A program made the position numbers and the translations under genes. The notes below the pieces were generated by a model. That model had not been told where the DNA came from. It was given only the letters and a program-made list of their open reading frames with translations, and ran no database searches. A stretch of DNA of 64,000 nt from AV69 sp963742315 (GTDB lineage Bacteria; Verrucomicrobiota; Verrucomicrobiia; Chthoniobacterales; UBA10450): NCBI GenBank assembly GCA_963742315.1, contig CAVULE010000015.1, positions 186,001 through 250,000 of the forward strand, read 5' to 3'. Positions 44,430 to 53,595 of this stretch are shown here, in pieces. Numbering within the stretch: the stretch's first letter is position 1; every line of letters starts with the position of its first letter.

Positions 44430-47400
44430 TTACGTAGATTTCAAAATGTGTTTGATCCCGCGAATCGGAATGACGACCCAATCCGGTCGATGGTTTAGTT
44501 CGTAACCGATTTCGTAGACGGCTTTGTCCAGAAGATAGGCTTCGAGCGCAATACGAAGGTCGGCTTCGTTGCGCGGAATAAAAAGGGCGTCGCTGGTAGC
44601 GGCGAGATAGCTTTGCAGAAATGTGCTGCTCATCTCGCGATACCAGATGTCGGCCCATTTCTCCAGAAAGGGAACGTCTTCCTGTCGCATCGCTGGTTGC
44701 CAGAGCGCACTGTAGGCGGCGTATTGAAACGAGCGCATCATGCCGGCGACATCGCGCAGAGCCGAGCGTTTCAATTTCCGCTCGCCTAGCGGACGCGCGG
44801 GTTCGCCTTCGAAATCGAGGAAAATAAAATCGCGACCGGTATGAAGGGCCTGACCAAGATGAAAATCGCCATGAATGCGAATCTTATGCGCGGCAGACCG
44901 TTGCTCGAGGAGGCGTCGCTCCTGCGCGAGAATTTGCTTCTCGGCCGCGAGCACTTCCTCAGCTTCGGCGCGAAACGCGTCTGGCAAATCATCCAATTTC
45001 TTTCGCAGCAATTCGAAAGCGCGGCGCGAGGATGCGCGCATCGATTGCACCACGCTGCGCTGCGCCATGGCATTAAATGGCTCGGGCGCGAACGCAGGAT
45101 CGTCGGTCTCGGAGGCAAGCGCGCGATGCAATTCGCCCGTGCGCTGACCAAGTAGCCGTGCTTTCTCCGGGTAAACGCCGCCGATCAATTCTTGAATGAG
45201 CTGGGTTGAGCCAACTTCATTCAGGTCAGCTTTACGGGACAAAACGCGCTCGTAATAACTGCCGACGGAATGGAGCGTAAAGCTCCAGGCGTCACCTTCG
45301 TTTGCGATCGCAGACTGAATGAGCGCGAGCACCACCGTATTTTTCCCAGAGCGATATTCGAGCGTTCCGGCAAATGCCGGCACGTTGGGAAACTTCGCGC
45401 GCTCGGTCAGGAACCGCGTGATCTCAACATCGGGATTAATCCCCTCCTCCAGTTTCCGGAAGATTTTCAGGAAATATTGTGTGCCGAAGAGGATTGAGGA
45501 ATTGCTTTGCTCCGCTCTCATGACGCTGGAATTCGCGCTCAAATCCTCCGCCGTCGCGAACTGAGCCGTGGCGGACCCAACGATCTCACCGCGTCGCGCC
45601 CGCAATTTTCGCTGCTCGCGAATGATGCGATAAATTTCCCCGCGATAGTCGGGATCGAAGGTCGCGTCGTGCAAAATGGCGTTGCTGTCGGCGAATGCGG
45701 CGATAACAGCGTGTTGGGCGTCGCGGGAAATTCGGTGCGTGTTTTCATCGCGCCCGATTTGCAGCGGCAGGGTGTAAATTTCGGAAGCGCCTTCAGTGTA
45801 GTTCACTTCAATGAGGACATGTCGCGCGCCAGCCGGGTGGGACGAAACCAGGGGATCGTCAACGATTCGGAGTTCCCGAATCGTGCGCGCTTTCGCGCCA
45901 AACCATCGGCAACCAGTGAGGTAACTCGGAAGAATCGTGCGCTCGAGATCGCGCCGTGACGAACCGGAAAGGAGCTCTGAAAATTCCGGCACCGATGCGA
46001 TGGTAGGTGTTTTCATGCGTTTCCGTGCCCGGGTTGCCGCCGAGGGAGACTGCAATACAAACCAGTAATGCGCGTGCGGCCCCAGCGTAAGAAGATAACG
46101 CGATCTTCGGACGGCGGGAAATCGATTGCGGCTAAAAACTTCCACCGGAATACAGCCGGAAAATTTCGCAAGATCGAGTTCCACCGGCTGAGCGAACCGG
46201 GACAAATTCACGACAACCAGAATGGTTTCGTCTTCGGTGCGGCGGAGAAATGCCAGCACCTTGGGATTTTCCGGGAGCAAGAATTCGAGGGAGCCGCGGG
46301 AAAAAGCCTTGTAATTTTTTCGCATGGCGATGACGCGCCGCATCCACCACAGTAACGATGAGAGATTCTTCTGCTGATTTTCCACGTTGATCGCTTCGTA
46401 GTGATATTCCGGATCAATCGTAATCGGCAGATAAAGCTGCTGCGGATTCGCCTTGGAGAATCCTGCGTTGCGATCGGCGCTCCATTGCATCGGGGTGCGA
46501 CAGCCGTTGCGATCGCCGAGGTAAAAGTTGTCGCCCATTCCGATTTCGTCGCCGTAATAGAGCACTGGCGTGCCAGGCATGGAGAAAAGGAGAATGTTGA
46601 GCAGCTCAATTTTGCGACGGCTGTTTACGAGCAACGGTGCCAGCCGCCGGCGAATGCCGAGATTGATGCGTGCAGTTGGGTCATTGGCGTAAACCCGCCA
46701 CATGTAATCGCGCTCCTCATCCGTCACCATCTCGAGCGTAAGCTCGTCGTGATTGCGCAGGAACATGGCCCACTGACAGTTATCCGGGATCGGTGGCGTC
46801 TGTTCGAGGATGTCAATGATGGGAAAGCGATCTTCCATCTGCAACGCCATGAACATTCGCGGCATCAGCGGGAAGTGAAAATTCATGTGTGATTCGTCGC
46901 CGTTACCGAAATAGGCGACGGCGTCTTCCGGCCATTGGTTCGCCTCCGCCAAAAGCATGCGACCACTAAACTGGGCATCGATGTGTGCACGCAATTTTTT
47001 CAAATAGACGTGCGTCTCCGGAAGATTTTCGCAGTTCGTCCCTTCGCGCTCATAGAGATAGGGGATGGCATCGAGGCGCACGCCGTCGACGCCAAGCTTG
47101 AGCCAGAAATCGCAGACCTGCTCGACTAACTCGTGCACGGCGGGGTTGTCGAAATTCAAATCGGGCTGATGCGAATAGAAGCGATGCCAGTAATATGATT
47201 TCGCGATCGGATCCCACGACCAGTTTGACGTTTCAAAATCCTTGAAGATGATGCGCGCATCCTTGTATTTTTCCGGATTATCGCTCCAGACGTACACTTC
47301 ACGTTCCGGCGAGCCCGGGGGAGCGCGACGCGATTTTTGGAACCAGGGATTTTGATCGGAGGTGTGATTGATCACGAGTTCAGTAATAACGCGCAGGCCA

Positions 47401-47675
47401 CGCTCGTGTGCCGCGTCGAGAAAAGCGCGGAAATCGTCAAGCGTGCCGTAGTTCGGATTGACGTCGAGATAGTTGGCGATGTCATAGCCGTCATCCTTCA
47501 AGGGCGACGGATAAAAAGGGAGCAGCCAGATCGCGCTGATACCGAGTTCCTGGAGATAATCTAGTTTCTCGATCAGTCCGCGAAAATCGCCAATCCCATC
47601 CGCGTCACTGTCGTGAAATGTCTTCACGTGCAGCTCGTAGATGATCGCATCCTTATACCAAAGCGAATCGGACAT
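44430..47675 (-). CDS. treS: Trehalose synthase (TreS)-maltokinase fusion
   Basis: 1081 residues from the ATG at 47675. Residues 1-~555 are a GH13 maltose-trehalose isomerase with nucleophile Asp202 (DGVRLDA), acid Glu244 (LLAEANQ) and Asp310 (RNHDE). The C-terminal ~500 residues are a maltokinase (aminoglycoside-kinase fold): RIHGDFHLGQALHTGRDF and LDFEGEP carry the catalytic Asp and metal ligands. The fusion would turn trehalose to maltose and then to maltose 1-phosphate, the donor for GlgE alpha-glucan synthesis; no glgE is in the window. An upstream frame to 47726 adds a non-family leader. Confidence 0.93.
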   Translation of the reverse strand: MSDSLWYKDAIIYELHVKTFHDSDADGIGDFRGLIEKLDYLQELGISAIWLLPFYPSPLKDDGYDIANYLDVNPNYGTLDDFRAFLDAAHERGLRVITELVINHTSDQNPWFQKSRRAPPGSPEREVYVWSDNPEKYKDARIIFKDFETSNWSWDPIAKSYYWHRFYSHQPDLNFDNPAVHELVEQVCDFWLKLGVDGVRLDAIPYLYEREGTNCENLPETHVYLKKLRAHIDAQFSGRMLLAEANQWPEDAVAYFGNGDESHMNFHFPLMPRMFMALQMEDRFPIIDILEQTPPIPDNCQWAMFLRNHDELTLEMVTDEERDYMWRVYANDPTARINLGIRRRLAPLLVNSRRKIELLNILLFSMPGTPVLYYGDEIGMGDNFYLGDRNGCRTPMQWSADRNAGFSKANPQQLYLPITIDPEYHYEAINVENQQKNLSSLLWWMRRVIAMRKNYKAFSRGSLEFLLPENPKVLAFLRRTEDETILVVVNLSRFAQPVELDLAKFSGCIPVEVFSRNRFPAVRRSRYLLTLGPHAHYWFVLQSPSAATRARKRMKTPTIASVPEFSELLSGSSRRDLERTILPSYLTGCRWFGAKARTIRELRIVDDPLVSSHPAGARHVLIEVNYTEGASEIYTLPLQIGRDENTHRISRDAQHAVIAAFADSNAILHDATFDPDYRGEIYRIIREQRKLRARRGEIVGSATAQFATAEDLSANSSVMRAEQSNSSILFGTQYFLKIFRKLEEGINPDVEITRFLTERAKFPNVPAFAGTLEYRSGKNTVVLALIQSAIANEGDAWSFTLHSVGSYYERVLSRKADLNEVGSTQLIQELIGGVYPEKARLLGQRTGELHRALASETDDPAFAPEPFNAMAQRSVVQSMRASSRRAFELLRKKLDDLPDAFRAEAEEVLAAEKQILAQERRLLEQRSAAHKIRIHGDFHLGQALHTGRDFIFLDFEGEPARPLGERKLKRSALRDVAGMMRSFQYAAYSALWQPAMRQEDVPFLEKWADIWYREMSSTFLQSYLAATSDALFIPRNEADLRIALEAYLLDKAVYEIGYELNHRPDWVVIPIRGIKHILKST

Positions 47676-47980
47676 TGTCTGGGACTGTAGGCGCGATGCT
47701 GTAAGCGACGCAATGGGGAGTTGCACGTGTCATCTCGACGTCTCGGGACGAACCCCGGATCTTTCACTCTTCAGACAGAGAGTTGTGACGCATCATGGAG
47801 GTCCCGATCGCTGTATCGGTCGGCCAGGCAACGCTCCCGGTTGCAAAATTGGGCGGCCAAAGATTGATCTGCGCGCGTTTCATGACGAGTTGTGAAAGAA
47901 TGGAGCGTTGCCGAAGACTGTGTTGGAGACGCATTATCACAGAAGGAATTGTTAACTAGAGTCGCAATCGAACGAGGCCT
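47676..47980. other. Intergenic region upstream of the sigma factor
   Basis: Holds a small palindrome (CCGAT/ATCGG near 47803-47820) and probably the promoters of two divergent genes. No frame was convincing. Confidence 0.4.
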
Positions 47981-48637
47981 GTGAAATCACAAAAGCCGCC
48001 ACCGCACGAGGATGAGGAAGCAGAAGTGCCCGATCGCCTGCCGAGGTCGGCGGCTCCATTGCCATCGGGCGCGCCCAGCGACCTCGAATTGATGGCAGGC
48101 ATTCAGCGAGAAGACCCAGAAGCTTTGTCGCAGCTTTACGATCGCTATAACGGCATCCTGAAAGCGCTGATCCTACGGGTGATCCACAACGAAGCGGAGG
48201 CAGACGACTTGCTGCAAGAGATATTCATGGAAATTTGGAACCAAGCCAAAAATTTCTCGGCCCAGAGAGGCAAACCACTTGGCTGGATGGTAACCCTGGC
48301 GCGTCGCCGCGCAATCGATGGTTTGCGTAAAAAGCAAGCTTATGCCCGAGCAGAGGAGCGTTTACAGCAGGAGACTGAACAACAGCCCGATGCCTGGGTC
48401 CACAATTCAACGGAGGAAGAAATTCTTGATGGCGACCGGCGCGTTTTGATCCGGCGGGTCCTCGGAGTGCTCCCGCCCGCGCAACAACAAGCCATTGAGC
48501 TGGCATTTTTCCGCGGGATGAGTCAGCGCGAAATCGCCGCAAAAACGAATACACCATTGGGCACGGTGAAAACGCGCCTGGAATTAGGTCTCAAGAAGAT
48601 TTACGACGGCCTGAAGGAGTTACGCGATGAGCTTTGA
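47981..48637 (+). CDS. ECF-type RNA polymerase sigma factor
   Basis: 218 residues, starting at a GTG (47981). After a charged N-terminal extension come region 2 (DLELMAGIQREDPEALSQLY, LQEIFMEIWNQAKNF, LGWMVTLARRRAIDGLRKKQ) and region 4 (LPPAQQQAIELAFFRGMSQR EIAAKTNTPLGTVKTRLELG), the classic RpoE-like sigma layout. The downstream small gene overlaps by 11 bp and probably encodes its anti-sigma partner. Target promoters are not known. Confidence 0.95.
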   Translation: MKSQKPPPHEDEEAEVPDRLPRSAAPLPSGAPSDLELMAGIQREDPEALSQLYDRYNGILKALILRVIHNEAEADDLLQEIFMEIWNQAKNFSAQRGKPLGWMVTLARRRAIDGLRKKQAYARAEERLQQETEQQPDAWVHNSTEEEILDGDRRVLIRRVLGVLPPAQQQAIELAFFRGMSQREIAAKTNTPLGTVKTRLELGLKKIYDGLKELRDEL

Positions 48638-48863
48638 GGAATTTCAAAACCGCGCCCGCCTCTTCGTTGTCGGTGCGCTCGAGCCGGACGAAATGGCGGA
48701 ATTCGAAAACGCGCGCCGCGAATTTGGTGAAAAAGCCGAGGCCTTCATCAGTGAATGTTACTCGCTGAGCGAGGCCTTTGCCTTGAGTTTGAAGCCGGCA
48801 AAAGCCTCCGATCAGATCAAAGCGCGATTGATGGAAATGGTGAAGAACCGGCAAGCGCATTAA
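48627..48863 (+). CDS. Small partner of the sigma factor, probably an anti-sigma domain
   Basis: 78 residues: MSFEEFQNRARLFVVGALEP and DEMAEFENARREFGEKAEAF, a pattern like the N-terminal anti-sigma domain of RskA-type proteins. It lacks a transmembrane helix and the usual C-terminal sensor part, so it would be a soluble cytoplasmic regulator. Overlap with the sigma gene suggests coupled translation. Function inferred from position and the N-terminal pattern only. Confidence 0.65.
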   Translation: MSFEEFQNRARLFVVGALEPDEMAEFENARREFGEKAEAFISECYSLSEAFALSLKPAKASDQIKARLMEMVKNRQAH

Positions 48864-48877
48864 CAGCGCATCGAGCT

Positions 48878-49378
48878 TCAAGTGTTTCCTTCCATCTCGC
48901 GCAAGATAAATTCCTGAAGAAAGCCGTAAAAGTTGACCTGAAACAGACTCAAATCGCGCCGACTGCCCAGCGGCGAGCGATAATGGTCGCACAATTCGTG
49001 ATCGCTAAATTGATAGGTGGCGGCGATTGCCAGCCGCGCCTGGTTCAATGCGTTTAACCATGCGTCTGTATGGGCCAACGGAATCCGCAGCGTACAATTG
49101 GCGAATGGCTTACCCGTGCATTGCAACTGTTGCAAATCCTGCCGCACCGTTTCCGTGGCGGATTGAAAAAGACGCCGCAGTTCCGGAACGACATAAACTT
49201 TCCACTCGGAACACAAATCCTTTTCCTCTGGCGCCGCGGGCGCACTGAAAAGACGCTCTTCCGCCGCTGGAGAATCATTCGGCTGCGCGCTTTCCGGGAC
49301 CTGCCTGAGCAACTCCGCCAAAAAAGGATCCAGCTCGCGAATCTCAAGGGCTTGATCCTGTCGGCAAATTTCCATCAC
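48878..49378 (-). CDS. DUF2017-family protein
   Basis: 166 residues: RELDPFLAELLRQVPESAQ, YVVPELRRLFQSATETVRQD, then AHTDAWLNALNQARLAIAAT (the DUF2017 core) and FQVNFYGFLQEFILREME. The DUF2017 family usually sits beside clpS, as here: the start overlaps the end of clpS by 4 bp (ATGA), so translation is coupled. The function is unknown but likely tied to ClpS-mediated proteolysis. Confidence 0.82.
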   Translation of the reverse strand: MMEICRQDQALEIRELDPFLAELLRQVPESAQPNDSPAAEERLFSAPAAPEEKDLCSEWKVYVVPELRRLFQSATETVRQDLQQLQCTGKPFANCTLRIPLAHTDAWLNALNQARLAIAATYQFSDHELCDHYRSPLGSRRDLSLFQVNFYGFLQEFILREMEGNT

Positions 49379-49728
49379 ACGGTTTTCTCAATGGTCGCGA
49401 GTAGGAGGTAACCATGCAGTTGCTGCACGTAAAGCTCGGCCCTTTCTCGGACGCCGCTCCACAAAATTGATCGGCCGTTATTATGTACTTCCAACATGTG
49501 CTTTTCCGCTCTTTCTCGTGGATAACCAAAAACGCGCTGAAACACCATTGTCACATAACTCATCAGGTTCACCGGGTCATTGTGCACAATAACATTCCAC
49601 GGCATTTCGATCTCCTGTTTGGTTGCTTCCTCCTTTTCAATCGACGGTGCTTCCAGTGTCGCGCGGGGGAAATCGATTACCAGCGTGGCGGCGAATTTTG
49701 CCTCGTGTTTTCGGAGCAGCTGGCTCAT
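49375..49728 (-). CDS. clpS: ATP-dependent Clp protease adaptor ClpS
   Basis: 117 residues from the ATG at 49728. ClpS delivers N-degron substrates to ClpAP. The core starts MPWNVIVHNDPVNLMSYVTM, with VFQRVFGYPRERAEKHMLEV, HNNGRSILWSGVRERAELYV and LHGYLLLATIEK, i.e. the N-degron binding pocket (Asn-Asp, Met and His positions). The N-terminal ~35 residues before the core are an extension. A longer frame to 49848 would add 40 residues of doubtful sequence. ClpA/ClpC is not in the window. Confidence 0.92.
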   Translation of the reverse strand: MSQLLRKHEAKFAATLVIDFPRATLEAPSIEKEEATKQEIEMPWNVIVHNDPVNLMSYVTMVFQRVFGYPRERAEKHMLEVHNNGRSILWSGVRERAELYVQQLHGYLLLATIEKTV

Positions 49729-49837
49729 GGAAAAAGTTACCACGCGGCCTTGTTCCTTCAAACGCTCAGGTCGCCAGGCTCCCTTCTCATTAACACCGGC
49801 CTTTAGAACGGTGCACGCACAGCACGGTCGCAAAGAA

Positions 49838-49924
49838 AGCCGTTTCAACGGCTCTACTCATTTCTACCAAGGCAAGCCACCGCCGAAATGCACAGGCATT
49901 GACGGCAAGCCGTTAAAACGGCTT
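49838..49924. repeat. Pair of short palindromes (AAGCCGTT type)
   Basis: AGCCGTTTCAACGGCT (49838-49853) and AAGCCGTTAAAACGGCTT (49907-49924). Both are perfect inverted repeats in the gap between clpS and ybeY. They may act as REP-like stems or operators. Confidence 0.5.
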
Positions 49925-49998
49925 GTGTCCATTTTTTGCGGAGAGCTGCCCGCCTGAAGGCGGTTGTCAATAAGAGTACGATTGACAGCCAGCGCTGC

Positions 49999-50469
49999 CT
50001 ACCGGTTCGCGCCGGACCAACTTCCGCCAACCTCACACAAGGAAAAGAACAATTTCCGTTGCAATTCCAGCATCTGTTTCCGCTGGCGCGGCGCAACGTC
50101 ATTGAATCCCGCGAGATGCAGCAATCCATGCAACAGATAAAGCCGAATTTCACCAGCGAGAGAGCTGCGAAACACTTTCGCCTGTCGCGCGGCCGTCTCG
50201 ACGCTGATCACGATTTCACCGTGCCGAAAGGTGAGCACGTCGGTAGGGCCAGCCAGGCCGCAAAATTCTTGGTGTAGAGCTGCCATTCGTCGGTCGCTCA
50301 CGATTAACACCGTGATCTCGGGCACGGACGCAATCTCGGCTCGCGGTCGCTTATGTTCCCAGACGAGCGCGGAGGCGCTGTTCGCGAAACGCTGCAGGCT
50401 GCCCGTAGAAACCCTAATGGTTCGCTGAACATTTCGTACTTCGATCGGCGGCGGCGTGCGATATCTCAT
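49999..50469 (-). CDS. ybeY: Endoribonuclease YbeY
   Basis: 156 residues. YbeY is a metal-dependent RNase for 16S rRNA maturation. The core has ITVLIVSDRRMAALHQEFCG, TDVLTFRHGEIVIS and the zinc-site segment LLHGLLHLAGFND. The usual H-X3-H-X5-H motif is present with the third position occupied by Asp rather than His, an acceptable ligand change seen in this family. It starts inside the 3' end of panE (4 bp overlap), so the two are translationally coupled. Confidence 0.88.
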   Translation of the reverse strand: MRYRTPPPIEVRNVQRTIRVSTGSLQRFANSASALVWEHKRPRAEIASVPEITVLIVSDRRMAALHQEFCGLAGPTDVLTFRHGEIVISVETAARQAKVFRSSLAGEIRLYLLHGLLHLAGFNDVAPRQRKQMLELQRKLFFSLCEVGGSWSGANR

Positions 50470-51380
50470 TCGCGCCGGGCATTCAATGATTTCAGCAGGG
50501 CATAAAGCTGTTCCAATCGAGGCATTGCTGTTCCTCCGGTTTGAGCACGACGTAGCGGTTCGCCCCAGATAGCTTCGACTTCGAGAGCGCGCCCGGCTTC
50601 AAAATCCAGGAGGGTCGATGGCTTGTAAGCGCCCATCGTTTCGGTGCGCTTCATATGTTCGACTGCAACATCTGCCGGCAAATTGTAGCCACAGCTCCTT
50701 GCTCCTTCGATTACTTCATTCATCAACGCGAACGCCGCTGAATGGAGAGAATCATCCTGCAAAATGTCTTCGGTGGTAATTCCGCCGGCCGCGATCGTCA
50801 AGCCATTGAAAGGAATGTTCCAAACCAACTTGCCCCAGCGCTCCTGCATCAAATTATCAACTATCCGGCAGGCCACGCCGCTCTCCTGGAATTCCCGGGC
50901 AACGGCGCGCGTGCGTGACTTGGGAGGACTGGTGAATTCACCGATGGTCAGGTATCCATAATCGAGATGCTCAATCAGGCCCGGAGAAATGCGGTTAAGG
51001 CAAATAAAACAAAGTCCGCCCATCACTCGATTGGCGCCGAAATGTCGAGCAAGAAAGTCCTCATTCCCTAACCCATTTTGCAAGGTGAGCAGGATTGTGC
51101 GCGGATGCAGTAGAGGGGGGATCAATTGCAGCAAGGCCTCGTTGTTCGTCGCCTTCAGCGCAATCATCACCAAGTCGCACGGTCCGATGGCGTCAGCGGT
51201 TTCGTAGGCTTGCACTCTGCCAATGTGAAAATTTTCCTTTCTTCCGCGGATGCGAATACCCGATCGTTCAATTTTCGCGAATCCACTTCTTAACAGGAAA
51301 TGAACGTTGCGACCGCCATGAGCGAGCTTGCCGCCATAAAAACTGCCAATCGCGCCTGTTCCGACGACGGCGATTTTCAT
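50466..51380 (-). CDS. panE: 2-dehydropantoate 2-reductase (ketopantoate reductase)
   Basis: 304 residues from the ATG at 51380 (a TTG at 51392 would add four). It reduces ketopantoate to pantoate with NADPH in coenzyme A synthesis. The Rossmann motif VVGTGAIGSFYGGKLA lies at the N-terminus; LVMIALKATN and LQNGLGNEDFL give the active-site environment, and the C-terminal domain includes WGKLVWNIPFNG and STLLDFEAGRALEVEAIWG. ybeY overlaps its end. Confidence 0.9.
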   Translation of the reverse strand: MKIAVVGTGAIGSFYGGKLAHGGRNVHFLLRSGFAKIERSGIRIRGRKENFHIGRVQAYETADAIGPCDLVMIALKATNNEALLQLIPPLLHPRTILLTLQNGLGNEDFLARHFGANRVMGGLCFICLNRISPGLIEHLDYGYLTIGEFTSPPKSRTRAVAREFQESGVACRIVDNLMQERWGKLVWNIPFNGLTIAAGGITTEDILQDDSLHSAAFALMNEVIEGARSCGYNLPADVAVEHMKRTETMGAYKPSTLLDFEAGRALEVEAIWGEPLRRAQTGGTAMPRLEQLYALLKSLNARRE

Positions 51381-51451
51381 TTCGTAACTCAAGCGAACGA
51401 TTTCGGCTCCGCAGAGCGTCGCCCTACCATTGGCTTCGCGAGCAACGGATT

Positions 51452-51475
51452 GATAGGGCGAGACTCTGTCGAGTC
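51452..51475. repeat. Dispersed intergenic repeat (TAGGGCGAGACTCTGTCGAG type), copy 1
   Basis: GATAGGGCGAGACTCTGTCG and four more bases match, in reverse complement, 57341-57366. Nearby TCGCCCTA and TAGGGCGA also form an inverted repeat. Confidence 0.5.
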
Positions 51476-51540
51476 ACAGCAAAATGGCGAAAAATAAAAA
51501 TACTTAATCGACCCCAAATCGTTAAATCACTAACTGTTTT

Positions 51541-52815
51541 TCACGCCGGCGGCCGCGTCTCGGCCTGGAAGTTTCGTGTGATCAGGCGCGCGCCTTTATT
51601 GAAGGTCAAATAAGCCCAGGCCCATTGGACAAGCACGACTACCCGATTGCGGAATCCGACTAAAAACAGGATATGAACAAAGAGCCACGCCAACCATGCC
51701 GGCAATCCGCTCAAGTGCAGCAGGTGCAAGTCGGCCACCGCTTTGTGGCGACCGATTGTCGCCATGCTGCCCTTATCGAAGTACCAGAAGCGCTGTGGTT
51801 TTCTACCCGCGATCATCGCCAAAATATTACGTGCGGCATGGCGGCCCTGTTGCATTGCAACCGGTGAAACGCCAGGCAGGGGCTTGCCATCTTTGCCGGT
51901 GAACTTGGCCAGATCGCCGATCACTTGTACTTCCGGGTGTCCAGGAATCGTTAGATCGTTCTGCACCACGACCCGGCCAACCTGGTCGACCGAAACGCCG
52001 AGCGATTTGCCAATGAAAGAGGCGTTGTTGCCCGCGGCCCAAATTTTCACCCGGCAAGGAATGAATTCAGTGCCCACCTTTAGCCCATCTTCCGTTAGAT
52101 CAGTGGCGTGCACTCCGGTGCGAACTTCAACGCCTAGATCGCGCAACTGTTTCATCGCACTAGCTCGCAAATCCTCGGGAAATGCGGCCAGGACCTGTGG
52201 TTCGCCTTCGATTAAAACGACACGCGCGCTGGAGGGGTCAATGTGGCGGAAATCGCTGGCCAAAGTGTAACGCGCGATCTCGGCAATCGCTCCAGCCATT
52301 TCGACTCCGGTAGGTCCGCCACCGATAATGACAAAAGTCAGTGCCGCAGCGCGCGCCGCAGGATCGGAAATTTTTTCGGCGTATTCGAATGCGAGCAAAA
52401 TGCGGCGCCGAATCTCCACTGCATCTTCCAGGCTCTTCAAGCCGGGGGCAAGACGCTCCCATTCCGGATGCCCGAAATAGGAATGGCGCGCGCCGGTCGC
52501 AAGAATCAAATAATCGTAGGCGAGATCGAGATCGCCTGCATGAACAATGCGCTTGTTCACATCAATCGATTGCACTTCGGCCAGGATGACTTCGACGTTT
52601 TTGCATTTATGCAGAATCCCACGCACTGGCGCGGCGATGTCGGCCGGCGAGAGCGCGGCGGTGGCGACCTGATAAAGGAGCGGCTGGAAGAGGTGGTAAT
52701 TGGTGCGGTCGACGACAGCGAGTTGAACGTTCTGGTAGGCCAATTTTTTCGCAGCCTCCAGCCCGCCAAAGCCCGCGCCCACGATCACGACACGCGGAAG
52801 CTTCTCCTCAGCCAT
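51541..52815 (-). CDS. ndh: NADH dehydrogenase type II (NDH-2)
   Basis: 424 residues. NDH-2 oxidises NADH and reduces quinone without pumping protons. Two Rossmann motifs (VVIVGAGFGGLEAAKKLA and FVIIGGGPTGVEMAGAIAEI) bind FAD and NADH. FQPLLYQVATAALSPADIA and VSPVAMQQGRHAARN are typical of the family, and a C-terminal hydrophobic helix (WLAWLFVHILFLVGF) anchors it to the membrane. Length is normal. Confidence 0.94.
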   Translation of the reverse strand: MAEEKLPRVVIVGAGFGGLEAAKKLAYQNVQLAVVDRTNYHLFQPLLYQVATAALSPADIAAPVRGILHKCKNVEVILAEVQSIDVNKRIVHAGDLDLAYDYLILATGARHSYFGHPEWERLAPGLKSLEDAVEIRRRILLAFEYAEKISDPAARAAALTFVIIGGGPTGVEMAGAIAEIARYTLASDFRHIDPSSARVVLIEGEPQVLAAFPEDLRASAMKQLRDLGVEVRTGVHATDLTEDGLKVGTEFIPCRVKIWAAGNNASFIGKSLGVSVDQVGRVVVQNDLTIPGHPEVQVIGDLAKFTGKDGKPLPGVSPVAMQQGRHAARNILAMIAGRKPQRFWYFDKGSMATIGRHKAVADLHLLHLSGLPAWLAWLFVHILFLVGFRNRVVVLVQWAWAYLTFNKGARLITRNFQAETRPPA

Positions 52816-52970
52816 GGCAACAATCTTGCGAGATTGGACCTGCTCGCAGCAATTTTATTTGCCGCCCGTCCTGCGACAAATCCTGTGGCTCAAGCTCACT
52901 AAGCTAAATCTATTAGAGTAGAGCAAATAGAAGTTGTCACCCTGTCGACCGCCGCTATCTTGCGCGCCCT

Positions 52971-53180
52971 ATGCCTAAGCCGATCGCTCGCAGTAAGACC
53001 CGCAAAGCGGTCGCGAAACGTTTTAAAGTGACCGCTTCGGGCAAGGTCCTTCGCTCACGCGCGTCACGACGTCATCTCATGTCCGCCAAAAACGCGAAGA
53101 AAAAACGTCAGCTGGCGAAGATGGGTCGCGTGCACGAAACCGATGTCGCGCGGATCAAAGCCAACTTGCCCTTCGGATAA
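52971..53180 (+). CDS. rpmI: Ribosomal protein bL35
   Basis: 69 residues: TRKAVAKRFKVTASGKVLRS and RASRRHLMSAKNAKKKRQL, the bL35 core. It is a small basic large-subunit protein. Usually it is followed by rplT and preceded by infC, but neither is present here; the next gene is a lipoprotein on the other strand. The N-terminal PIARS insertion before TRK is slightly longer than usual. Confidence 0.95.
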   Translation: MPKPIARSKTRKAVAKRFKVTASGKVLRSRASRRHLMSAKNAKKKRQLAKMGRVHETDVARIKANLPFG

Positions 53181-53218
53181 TTAGCGTGATCGGGATCACC
53201 GATCCGGGCTACAACAAA

Positions 53219-53392
53219 TTAGCGATTTGGCGGTGGTGGCAAAGTCTCTTCCGTGCGTGTCGTCGTCGTTGTTGTTTGTCGGTGCCAATCGAGTTCGGGC
53301 GACGGCTGTGGGCTGTAAAGATCACGCCGGTTGGCAATCGTAGTGCAGGAGCATTCCAGAGCGAGCAACATACAGAGAGCGAGCCATTTCAC
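53219..53392 (-). CDS. Small lipoprotein-like protein (NRRDLYSP type)
   Basis: 57 residues from a GTG at 53392: VKWLALCMLLALECSCTTIA, then NRRDLYSPQPSPELDW and a Thr-run tail. A short signal peptide with a Cys near the cleavage site suggests a lipoprotein, though the lipobox is not canonical. Similar NRRDLY-containing small lipoproteins are common in this type of bacterium as I recall. No function known. Confidence 0.55.
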   Translation of the reverse strand: MKWLALCMLLALECSCTTIANRRDLYSPQPSPELDWHRQTTTTTTRTEETLPPPPNR

Positions 53393-53595
53393 GCCCTCGA
53401 TGCAACCAAACGCGGCTAACGCTGTCAATTCGAAGGCAGGGAAAATGACGTTTACTCTAACGGCGAATAGCGAATCAATGACAAAGTCGGGAATTCCGAA
53501 AAGGCTCGTTTCATCGCCACTGTTTCGGATTTCGTCATTCTAATCCCTCTCTAGCTACTGTTGCGCGATCGTGATCTTGCACGAAGGTCTTTCCT

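Noticed and set aside
45507..45959. Plus-strand frame over the TreS-maltokinase gene
   Set aside because: Antisense shadow without domain sequence.
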